Positions 39,378 through 49,900 of a stretch of 64,000 nt of DNA are shown here, piece after piece. A program made the translations under genes and the position numbers. Under the pieces are notes generated by a model that searched no databases, was not told the DNA's origin, and saw only the letters and a list, made by a program, of their open reading frames with translations. The stretch spans positions 50,325,174 to 50,389,173 of the forward strand of contig NC_066315.1 of NCBI RefSeq assembly GCF_022539315.1. The letters run 5' to 3'. This DNA comes from Serinus canaria. Its lineage: Eukaryota > Chordata > Aves > Passeriformes > Fringillidae. Positions within the stretch are counted from its first letter, which is position 1; every line of letters starts with the position of its first letter.

Positions 39378-40049
39378 TGTCCTGGTTGAGGGCAAATTTG
39401 GGAGAGAATCCCCAAAGGGGGGCCCCTCCAGAAAGCATACCCACACGGCCCCTCCCCCCAACTAGTTTGGGAAGGATTCCTCAGAAAGAGGTGGAAAGAA
39501 CCTGTTTATTTAACAGGCACAGCACCTCCCAGCACACAAAATGAACAATACCGGATGACACCACTCTTTCACCGCTCTGAAAAAGATGACAAATTCAGAA
39601 AGTCTCTCCTGGGGTGGCTGCTCTGTTATCGGTCCCTCCAGTGCTGGGAATGGCTGCTGCAGCCTCAAGGTGCAAACTCTTGGTGTTTCCCAGGTCCCAG
39701 TCTGGAGCAGGTTCAAGTAGGTCCAAAAAGGAAAGGAGAAACAGTCCAGGAAGAAATTTGGACTGTTTAGCTAAACTAACTAATGAGCAGAAGCAAAAAA
39801 GCAAGAGCAAAGCAGGAGCAAAGCAGAAGCAAGAGCAAGAGCAAAGTGAAAAGCCAGGCAAAAAGCAAAAGCAGCACTGTGTACTGCCCCGTCTCTGTGT
39901 CCCGCCAGTGGTGGGGGACCAGGCTGATAACCAAAACCAAAACAAAACATTCACTCTTCAGAGCCAGTCTTGAAGGCACAGAACATAATATCTAGCAAAA
40001 ACAGTACACATGAATGGGAATACAAGCATCATAACGTCATCCCAGCACA
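39378..40049 (-). mobile_element. Solo LTR, family F1, right half of an inverted LTR pair, 672 bp
   Basis: On the minus strand it starts TGTGCTGGGATGACG and ends ...CTCAACCAGGACA. It is flanked by CATGG (39373-39377) and CACGG (40050-40054), a duplication with one mismatch. The sequence is highly similar to the reverse complement of 38534-39176. The main length difference is an expanded GAGCAAAGCA-type repeat at about 39790-39865. The polyadenylation signal (39510-39505, minus) is intact. It is sense to ITGA9. Mirror-image frames of about 119 codons on both strands at 39595-39973 are LTR artefacts. Confidence 0.93.
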
Positions 40050-40054
40050 CACGG

Positions 40055-41478
40055 TGGGCCCATGAATGAACCACTGAACACTTTGGAGTCTATTTTTGTA
40101 GTAAGGAAGACAAGGCAAAGAATCAGACCAGACCGGATTTCACCCTAAGCAGTAACTTCCTTTCTTTAAACATTCAATTTCAGTTTTTCCAAAATCTATA
40201 TAACATAGAAACTGTTTAAGAGCAGAAAATTATGATTATTTCACCATTTTCTGGTAAGAAGGTAAATTCATTGTGTAAAAAATAAAAATTAATATCAATA
40301 TTAAAACCTAAGCATTTACCGGCATCTCTTGTGTTTTTATTGACTTCCTTTTGGGGGTAAGGGGGGAAAGGGGTTGTGCTTTCTTTCACGGTGGGGAGGT
40401 TAATGAGGGCAGTATTGTAGTGAAACTATTTCTAAAAGCTTTCATTTCTATGAACCTCAAGGTCACATTCTAGTCATTGTCTTTCACATTAACATTCTCC
40501 TTCCCTAGATGATTCACATTAGAATCTTTATCACCTTAAACCATTTACAGTAGAGACATTGCAAGAGGTTAAGAATGCAGTCTACCATTCAGAAGAGTGA
40601 AGACTACCATTTAATACAATTTTAAATGATTGAGTAAAATTAACAAGCCACCGAAGTGGCAAATTATGTCAATTTATTAAGCTTAGACCAAACTAGAAAA
40701 GACCATGATGAAATTCAGAAACACACAAAAATGAAAAAGATAGTTGTGACACATGAAGTTTAATTTTGATAAAGCTAGGATAATAATACTTTAGAGGAAT
40801 ACTTTAATTTATATTGTTGGGTACCACTCAAGAAAGACTAAGAACGGGGAGCACTATGGACAATTCAGGCAGACCCATCTCCCACAGTATGTAAGGCAGC
40901 AACTTGAAACAAAGACACTTAAATTAAATGTTGAGATTCTGTTAGATATTAAAAGAACAGGTTCTTTTATCTTTTGTGAGCCAATCTGCTCTTCAGTGTG
41001 TAATGGATCTCTCTGTGAGTCCACATTTTTATTCTAAAACCTGGTTAATACAGTCTTCTAGCTGAAGGGCTAGACAAGGCTTCACTGGTGAAGAGTGTGC
41101 TATGGGTCTGGCTCTGGGACAGAGAGAAAGTAGTTCTGCCTCACTTGTCTGTGCTAGGGGAAGTTTCGGTTCACACCTAATTACATGTAATTCTTACAAA
41201 TTTCTGCACTACTTGACAAAATACATACTCAAGAGCTTTCAAACCTGCCAATAATGCTTAGATACACAGTCTGTGTCAAAGAAGGATAAATTTTTAGGGC
41301 TGTGAATCACATCAGCCAAGAAAAGCACTGGAAACCCTGGTAAAAATAAATCCATACAACAATATGGCTACCAGGTATGACTATATTGACTCAGAACTTG
41401 CAAAACTACAGTACGCATCCACAGTAGGAGGAAATCTAGGGAAGTGATGCAAAACTTCCAACCAGTGAAAACTGCACA
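40055..41478. other. Intronic sequence, nothing recognised
   Basis: AT-rich intronic DNA with a short G-run cluster at 40353-40373. No element or exon could be supported. Confidence 0.5.
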
Positions 41479-42960
41479 TGCTTCTGTGAAACACATATGT
41501 AAAAAAAGAAAGAAACCGGGGAACTTCCTCTTTTTTTTCCAATCAGGAACGTGGTAACATCAGCTGGCCCAGCCTCTGTCTCGGCCGGGCCGGGGCCGGG
41601 TGGACCTGCGGGGAGCCCTTCTCCGGGGCTGCCTGCCGGCACCACCGCCCCCATGGGCCGCAGGGCAGGGAGAGGGGGTGCCGTGGGCCGAGTGGAGCTG
41701 ACCTTGCTAACATCCAGCTGCTGACTGCACCCCTACCCCAACCCAGTGGCCCAGCTGAGCCCGCTGGGCCCCGGGAGCAGCACCAGCTCGGCGAGGGAAT
41801 TTTACCCCTGTGGAAGCTGCGACAATCATTGTGCAGGGGGAAGGAAAAGCCCCCCCCCGCCCACCACATTCCCGGTGTACTGCTGCTGAGTTCTGGCCTG
41901 GCTGACCAGATACAAACCACACCTCCCAGCAGCAGCTCCCGCCAGGCCAGGTCACCACCTGTGAGGCCCAGGCAACATGTAACCCCTTTCAGTGCTTTAA
42001 TCCACCCCTGTGTGAGAAAAAGGAACAAGATGCAAGCATGTAAAGGAACAACATGAAAACATCAAGGTTAGTAAAGCAGAAGTCAAGTCCCAGATAGGAG
42101 GCATGAGGAGATGCCTTGATCTTGGGGCTGAAATCCTCTTATAAACTAAGGGAAAAAAACTCTTTTTCCCAATAATGCATGAAACCATGAGAACATAAAA
42201 GATTCAAATTAATATCGAGGAAAAGCCTACATGTTAAAATAAGCAGATGTTAAGATAGCTGTGATCCCATAAAAAGTTTGAACAGAGAAAGAGAGAAGTT
42301 TGAACAGAGAGAAAGAGGAAAGAGTAGCCCCAGGAGAAGAAGATGTCTGTTCCCAGAGATGAAGATGATTTTATAGAGAGATAATGAGAACTTTTGCCTT
42401 TGAACAGCTTATCTTTAAAACAATACCCCATAAGTTGACATGGCCCATCAACAAGCTGTGGGAAGGCTTGGAGAAAATGGGAGGGACTTCACATCGGCAG
42501 GATTCCCTGTGCATCTATAATCCATGAGGAAATTAAGAACTACGAGAGAAATGTTTTTTTTCCTGTTGTGGAGAAGTCTCCATAACATTAACAAGAAGGA
42601 CTTCTCTCCCTAAGTGAACAAAAGAAAGACTATTTTAGAGGTGGTAAACTGACTGGAAATTTTAAGTTTTGTTTCTTTACATTGTCAATGGAAAAAAAAA
42701 GGTTGTGGGGGAAAGAGAACTGTTCCAAAGGGTTTGTTTTGATTCTCACTACTTTTTTTTCTTTTAGTTGCTGTTAATAAAGTTTTCTTTATATCCTTGT
42801 AAGGTTTTCAGCCTACTTCACCTTTCTCCTAATCCTATCTCACAGCAAGAAGTAAGTACATTGGTGATTAACCAGCAGTAAAACCCACCACACTCTGGTG
42901 CATTGGCCAAGAAATCTCAAAATTAGTGAAATTTCAAACTGACAAACCAAAACCACTACA
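41479..42960 (+). mobile_element. LTR, family F3, 1.48 kb, GC-rich 5' part
   Basis: Starts TGCTTCTGTGAAACAC and ends ...AAAACCACTACA, matching the minus-strand copy at 31140-32601. A GC-rich, CpG-containing block lies at about 41575-41800 and the polyadenylation signal AATAAA at 42776-42781. The flanks GCACA (41474-41478) and CCAAC (42961-42965) do not match, so no target-site duplication is visible. A 22-bp tandem duplication (42274-42317) is present here but single in the other copy. It is antisense to ITGA9. Minus-strand frames of up to 161 codons in the GC-rich block are unlikely to be genes. Confidence 0.85.
42274..42317. repeat. 22-bp tandem duplication inside the F3 LTR
   Basis: AAGTTTGAACAGAGAAAGAG begins at 42274 and recurs with small change at 42296. 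The related LTR at 31140 has one diverged unit, so the duplication is private to this copy. Confidence 0.9.
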
Positions 42961-45900
42961 CCAACCTAACAAAATATTTGCATGGGTACATCTCAGAAAG
43001 GGAAAAAAATCCCCAAAACATCTCCAAGGTGTGAGTTGAAATCCTGGAATAAGGCCAAGGCCTATCTTTCCAGTAGTCATTTTCATGTCTGCTACCGTGT
43101 GTTTGAAATGCCAGGTCCATGATCCATGGGCACTGCATGACTCCTCTGACATGGGCCCCAACAGTAGAGGATGCTCTCTTCTGGGAAGAGGAGAGGAGCT
43201 TGAGAGCGCACAAGCCATACAGTGCTGCAAGTGTGTGGGTCTTAGAGATGGTGGGCAGAGATGGTGCTGGCAGGTTTGTAACCACTAAGGCAACAAACTG
43301 GTCCCTCTTTGTATTCCTGATTACTGAAATCCAGGCTGCTGCAGCTCTGTAGCAATAAATTTGCCTACACCAGAAGTCACTGCTGCAGCTTATGTATTAT
43401 TTTGCTTGTCTGTTGACAGAAAGACAAAAATTGTCCATCACTCTTCCCTCCTCTTTCCATGGCAAAGGCAAACTGGTCCTTCACAAAGGAAAACAAAACT
43501 GAGACTCAAATACATGTGTTGCAGCAAAAATGCAATTTCTCGGCAAAAATGTTGTTTGCTATGGAACAGCAATGATTTTTCCTTACTGGTCATGACACCT
43601 TCCAACCCACCAACAAGTACAACCACTTTGTCACAGTACTCAGCAAAAATCATTTCACATTAGCACAATTCTTTCCACTGACACTTTGAATCAACCTCCT
43701 CACAGAAGCTTTTGAGAGACAAGCCTTTACGTGTACAATCAATATTGCTTTACTCTTATGCAGATGTTCAACAGCTACTTCTTTCAGCTCAACAATTCAA
43801 CAAAATGAAGTGTTTAATATCGCTGTGGTCATTGCTAAGAAGAAAAAGGTGATGGCACTTAATTCTGACAGAGTCCAAACACAAACCTCAGATATCCCCT
43901 TGCACTAGCATTCCGATGCCATGCCATTTGCCTTCTACACTTCACTGACTGCTCTCCAAATTGTTAAACAATGACAAAAATTGCAAGAGAGTTATACTTT
44001 TGAATTCATGTACATATAATTTTCAATAAAGCAGGTTTTACCCCTATGCCCACTCAATTTTCAAAAGATAAGGTGTAAAATGCGATAGGCTCCAAACACA
44101 AGGTAAATTTTATGGTTGTTTCAACATGAAAAAGAAGTAGACCATAACAATGCTACCACTAAGCTCTTCAGTGAAAGTAATATAAACTATTTTAAATTAT
44201 TTAACTGACATCTTTCACAGCTGTTGAGTTGTTTGCTGGGGCTCTGATCTAACTACTACTACAACTCTCAATAGAAATGCTATGATGACCTCTCATGTGG
44301 ATTGGTTGCCATCTTAAAGCAGGGTGGAATACCCAGCTGTAACACAGCAGCACAAGTTTGATAATGGCTATCCATCAGATCATATTTCAGTAAAGCTGAA
44401 GAGAATTAGAATGTAGATGCATAAAAGACTCCTGTATCTTTTATACCATGACCAGCAGACAGAAAAAAAACAGGAACACTGGACAGAGCTGTTGCCAAAC
44501 AATTCAGTAAAAGAAGAAACTCCTAAATACTAATCTAACATTGAAAAGCAAGCATTCTTTCTTTGGCCAGATACACAAGGGGGATAGCTCCTCCTAAAGT
44601 CATACATGCTGAGCACAGGAAAGTTTCTGTTTATATACTGTATTTTACATACATATTCATTGATGTTCCAGAATAAACATACATATGATAATATTTTCCC
44701 CAAAACCATTAACCTATTTTCCCCCCCCTTTATGCATGAGTTCTTTTGTCTTGGGGGTCTCTCTGGTGGTCCCTAGTGATGAGGGACCCCAGTGTTACAG
44801 ACAACCTACTAAGGTACCAGGGCAATAGGACTGGTGAACTTCCAGTTGTATTTCTTACACCATGGGCATTGTGCAGTTCCATAGGCCATAGTGGTTTTTG
44901 AAGAAGAAGCACTGTGTTAACTCACCAGATGTTGACAAATTTATCACCTGGTAACAAAATTGCACTCTGCTCACTTTAAGTTCTTTTCACTCAGTGAGAC
45001 CTTGTATATGTCTCCAAGCTGAGTTCAGATGTACAGCTGAAAAGTATGGGATTTTCTTTCATGTTATTTGACTGCAAGGGGTAGGGGTGGAGTGAAAAAT
45101 GGGTTTTTGACAGTACCAATTCTCTATTCCAGTCCTTTGACTAAAATTCAATCTGATTCACTTAATAAACAGAATATTAGAAACAGATCAGTGCATCATT
45201 ACCAACTGGGCATTTTTTCCTTCTTAACTTGTAAATAATATCAGACAACAATGGAGTGGATTAAGTGAGATTTCTTTGGCTAAATGTTGACATCTGTAAT
45301 ACAGATGTCAACCTCCAATAAGTTGCTTTTGGCTTTTTTGTGAGTCAGTAGAGACCTAGCCAATGGAGTCTTACTTGTCTTGCCCAAAAACACACATATG
45401 GAGTGGCCCAAGTGAGTAATGCCCTAAAAATGTTTAATTCTTGCCACGAATTTCAAGGGCAACCAAAGGTGAAAAGTAACAGATGTGTGATGAAATGAGT
45501 ATCATCCATTATGCATATCAGCCTAATGACAGTACAGCTGTCACTTTTTCTCTCAGATGACCAGTGCTGGCATCTTATTCCTGACAATCTCAGAAAATGT
45601 CTTAAGTCATGCTATGTCCCTGTGAAAGTAGAATCAAGAGTTTCTTCCAAGGCCTAAAGTAGAATGAGGTAAGACGCTTTAATGACTGAGCTGAAATGAA
45701 ACATGCTCAGCATCATAGCTTATTCTCTTTGCATTATTTGAGAAATAGATTACATGGAAAAACGCCACTTTCTGTAGGCTAAAATGGAAAATTCTACCTG
45801 CTTGATGAAAACCTGAGGGCTGCCAACTAAAAAGATCCGTTTGCAAATACAACATTAAAACACCAATACACCTTTTATTAAAAAAGTCACAACTAAAAAC

Positions 45901-46171
45901 ATAGAGAAGATAACAAAGTTTCAGTTGCCTGTATTGTAGAGAACTCACAAAATCCATCCACCCATATGGTCTAGCTGCAGAGGTTGTGTGGTAAACACTA
46001 CATATGCCCTTTAGCTGATGGGCACAGATGACTAAATTCCTCCCCCCCCCCAATGCATGTTCTTGGTCACCACTGCCTGCCTAAGAATGGACCTGGTATA
46101 TTCCTGTATATGGTGGCAAACACATCTGGGGGTTTGGTTTAGTGCCACCGTAACCAGCCACTCACTGGTCG
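42961..46171. other. Intronic sequence, mostly unrecognised
   Basis: Intronic DNA. The part at 43030-43360 is GC-richer and ends near an AATAAA (about 43353), so it might be a decayed LTR, but no termini were found. A short palindrome lies at 45285-45312. Nothing else could be supported. Confidence 0.45.
45285..45312. repeat. Near-perfect palindrome, 13-bp arms, 1-nt centre
   Basis: GTTGACATCTGTA (45286-45298) is exactly complementary to 45300-45312 with one A between them. Confidence 0.93.
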
Positions 46172-46942
46172 TGTTGGTTTTGCTCAGCCCTTTCTAGTAC
46201 CAGGGGGCCACAGAGGTGGCTTCTGTGAGAAGCTGCTGGAAGCTTCCACCATGTCCAGCAGAGCCAATCCCTGCTGGCTTTGAGGATGGACATGCTGCTG
46301 GCCAAAGTTGGGCAATGAGAGATTATGGTAATGCCTCTGTGATAACATATTTAAGAAGAAATCAAAACAAAGTGGGGCACAGTTTTTTCTAGCCAGAGAA
46401 GAGGTGAGAACATGTGAGGGAAACAACATGGAGACACCAAAGTCAGTGGAGAAGGAGGGGCAGAAGGTGCTCCAGGCGCTAGAACTGAGATTTCTCTACA
46501 GGCCACGGTGAAGACATGGTGAAGCAGTCATGCCCCTGCAGCCCATGGGGTCCATGAGGGGTGCAGAGATCCACCCAAAGCCCATGAAGGCGCTCACACT
46601 GGAGCAGGTGGATGCCTGGAGGAGGCTGTGAGACAGGGTGAAGAGAGGGGGCCCTGCTTCCAGGCTGGAGCAGCCTGTCCTTGGAGGACTGCACTCTGTG
46701 GAAAAGCAACCCATACTGCAGCAGTTCTGGGGGGACTGTTCCTTGTGGAAGGTGCTCACATTGCAGCACATTGCAGCAGTTTTGGCAGGACTGCTGCTCA
46801 TGAGATTGGAACCAGGTTGGAGAAGATCACAAAGAACTGTCTCCTGTGGGAAGGGACCCCATGGCATAGCAGGGGAATGACTTGCCTCCCTGAACCAAGC
46901 AGTAGAAAACCTCAGGTGATGAACTGACTAAAACCATCACAC
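46172..46942 (+). mobile_element. Truncated LTR, family F4
   Basis: Starts TGTTGGTTTTGCTCAG and follows the F4 pattern of the LTR at 6185-7285: a 'GTGAGAAGCTGCTGGAAGCTT' region, a TATA-like TATTTAAG (46348-46355), and a series of diverged 'CTGCAGCCCATGG / GGAGCAG' units. It stops near 'GATGAACTGAC' at about 46942, so the 3' third with the polyadenylation signal and terminus is missing. Overlapping frames of 80-123 codons on both strands are by-products of the repeated units. It is antisense to ITGA9. Confidence 0.8.
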
Positions 46943-49900
46943 TGGCAAAAATCGTGGATAAGTAAGGATCCCTTTACCCATTTCGATTGTGTTTTTAAAA
47001 GCTAGGCTTGAAAGAGATCTATTTGAGATAAGTAGGAAAGATGCATGCAAGAGCTACAGCTGTCTCTCATTTTCCTCACTGACTTCTCCTTCCTTGTATT
47101 ATCCAGCACCTATTCTCAAGCAAGCAGAGCAAGAGCAGTTCAGAAAGACTATCACATGCAAGGGGTAAAGACCTGTTCCTAAACATCCTTTTGTTCATGA
47201 CAAGCACAGTAAAAGTTCGTACAAGTTCGTGTCTTGTTAGGCATTTTTAGATGCTACTATACCAGTATTGTTTCTCCTTTCCTAGAGATGATGTCTTATA
47301 AAATTCCTTTTAAACAGGCTTTGTTTTTCAAAGCAATTTTGATTAGGGTGATTTATTTAAATTTACACATTAAATGTACATATACATTAAAATACATAGA
47401 AAAATAACATGAATCCCAGCATCATTCCCTCTCTCTTTGTATGAACAAATCTGCTCCAAAGTGAGAGAAAAAAGAAAACAGAAGGCTTAGTTACGGAAGT
47501 GACTGAGTTTATTCCCACTCATTACTTAGCAATCTGTGGTCTGTATGAAATGAAGGATAAGCTGAAAATGCACACTAAAAACTTGTAAATATTAGTGAAA
47601 ATATCAGTATATTAGTGGAAATAATTCTAAAGTAGAAGTAGAGATTTGTTTGTACAGACACTTAATGACCCAAAGTCTTCTCCCACAGGTATGAAACTAA
47701 CTTGCATATTTTGAGTTAGTTTCATACGTCTGTCCAGTGCATCAGTCTTATGAGTCAAAACTTCCATCATTTCTGTTTACTGTGTACATAAAGTAATTAT
47801 TTGTAGCCCACAGCTTGAAGTAGTCCTGTATTGTATACCCACATGCAACCACAAAAGTAAGTTCCTGCAACACCTCAAAAGGAAAAATTTTTCTGAGGGT
47901 GGAGAATAGATCAATGGTGAGGACAAAACTGAGTAAGAATATTCCATCTGTTAAAAATTGCAAGTGGTACACAAATGAGCAAAACCTGATCATACTGCTT
48001 CTTAACTATGTTATTACCAACTAGGTAACTATGAGGGAAATTAGCACACTCACTTAAAACACTGCAGCCTGTAGTTACAGATAGAGTTTTGATACTTGTC
48101 AACAGAAAAAAAAGGTTTTAAAAGAAAAGTGTTTTGCAATAGAGGTATGGTAAATTCATCTGCCAAAGCCTAGAGTGAGCTGAAGGTCCAGCATCAACCA
48201 GTGAGCTCCTAGGCAGAGTTTAAGATTGTCAGTATGCTTGCCAGAACTTGGAAAGATAAGGTAACCTCTCCAAGGATCAGAAATCAAGCTCATTTTAGAT
48301 AATGCTGAGCTGTTGGCAAAGTGCTAGGCAACATTTGTCTCAGGGCCTACACTGATTATCCAGCCTGGCACTGGAGGAAGGAATGCAGCAGAATAAGAAG
48401 CAACTTAGAAGTAAAAAAACCAACATGCTAAACTACATATCTTTTGCTGTGAAGACTCCTATGTATCATTCTTTCATGTTTTGTCCTTTCCAAAATATAT
48501 CACAAAACATAAATATCTGGCTGACTGCATTTCCCTCTAGCATACATGTAACACATCTCTAAGTAGGAAAAAATCAAGCTGGAAAGGAAAATAAAGATAG
48601 ATGAGACATATATGACAATTAAAAACACATCATTAGATCCTAAATTAATTTAAACAGTCCTTGCAACTTGACATTAGAAGCATATGACACATATATATAT
48701 ACACAAAATTGATGGTCTTCATTTCTTCTTCACAGGTACTTATTTAATTTCCTGCTTCTCAGCTACCTCAGAACATGGCATTGTTCAGATGGCAAACACT
48801 GCAGCTGTATCAAATTATAGCACATATACATTTACATAAGCCTTTTTAAGTGTTGGACTTTTCTTTTTCTTAATAAGATATGAATTATTTCTGACCTTCC
48901 TTCTTTTTCTGGTTCTGACTAGAACTAATAGGACCTAGCTACAGTCTCAGAAATGCTCCTACAATGCATCTGCAGACAAGCCAGAACTCTGAGGTATAAG
49001 AAAGGAAAACCTCTTTCAGGATGTCGAGTCTAAACTTTGCTTTCTCAAAAGATTTTGATAGCTTATATACCCTTTTGGATTATACTGGGATGTCTATTAT
49101 AAGAAAACAACCCTTCAAACATTCAAACATTACAATTTCCTCATCCATCAGGTGACTGTCCCCCTGGCTGTTTATAAGCCATGAGCACTGCCGTGGTTTA
49201 TATAAAGCACTCCTTTACACAAAGGACTGTACCAGAGGTGGTTCCTGATCACAACAGCTCACAAAATCCTGGACTGATGCAATCACTCACTAAAAAGACA
49301 ATTAGGTCTTAGGAAATATCAACATGAAAACCAGATGAGTAGTTGCACTTCAATAATCCCACTGATTTTTTTTTAGATTAAGTCCAAATGAGCTGAAATC
49401 ATTTGCTGCACCATGATTAAATTACTCAAAGGAATCAGACATCTGAGACTTGGCTATGGATCTTCTGTCAAGACTGTGAGGGAAACCTGTCTGATTGCAT
49501 GAAAGTGGTGTGCGTGTGGGGAGTCAAGCAGGGCCACCCCACTACAAGGGGGGTTTAGTTGCAGCAGAAGTCTGGAGTGGTGGGAATGTAATCGCTAGTG
49601 GCTCCTGGATGGTCAGAGGAAACTTTCCTTAACATGACAAAGATCCTGGCTTTTCAATTTTGGCATCTTTTCTAGCTCATTGAGTAAGAGCACACAAGCC
49701 AGATTTGCAAGCCAAGTGATAGAGCTTAGTTTCTTAAAAGAAAGGAATTTTAAAGCCTTTTCTTCAGACCATTTCCCTATACACTTTGTCTTTACTAAAA
49801 ATGCTTTTTATGGCTAATGCTACGTTTCACTTGCTACTACCTAGATTCTAGTAGGTCAAAAACATGCAAAAGAAGGTATAAATTTATATCAACCTGTATT

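Noticed and set aside
39595..39973. Two 119-codon frames on opposite strands
   Set aside because: They mirror each other within an F1 LTR and come from its low-complexity GAGCAAA repeats.
38534..40049. A single foldback DNA transposon
   Set aside because: Each arm has LTR termini, a polyadenylation signal and its own 5-bp target duplication, so two LTR insertions explain it better.
41543..42028. A 161-codon minus-strand frame
   Set aside because: It lies in the GC-rich part of an LTR, where stop codons are rare. It is not shared by the related LTR and has no recognisable domain.
42274..42317. CRISPR-like repeat array
   Set aside because: It has only two adjacent units and no spacers. It is a tandem duplication inside an LTR.
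45679..46053. A 124-codon minus-strand frame
   Set aside because: No recognisable motif, no convincing splice sites, and it sits next to an LTR. It is best treated as chance.
46479..46927. Overlapping frames of 80-123 codons on both strands
   Set aside because: They are produced by the repeated units of an F4 LTR.
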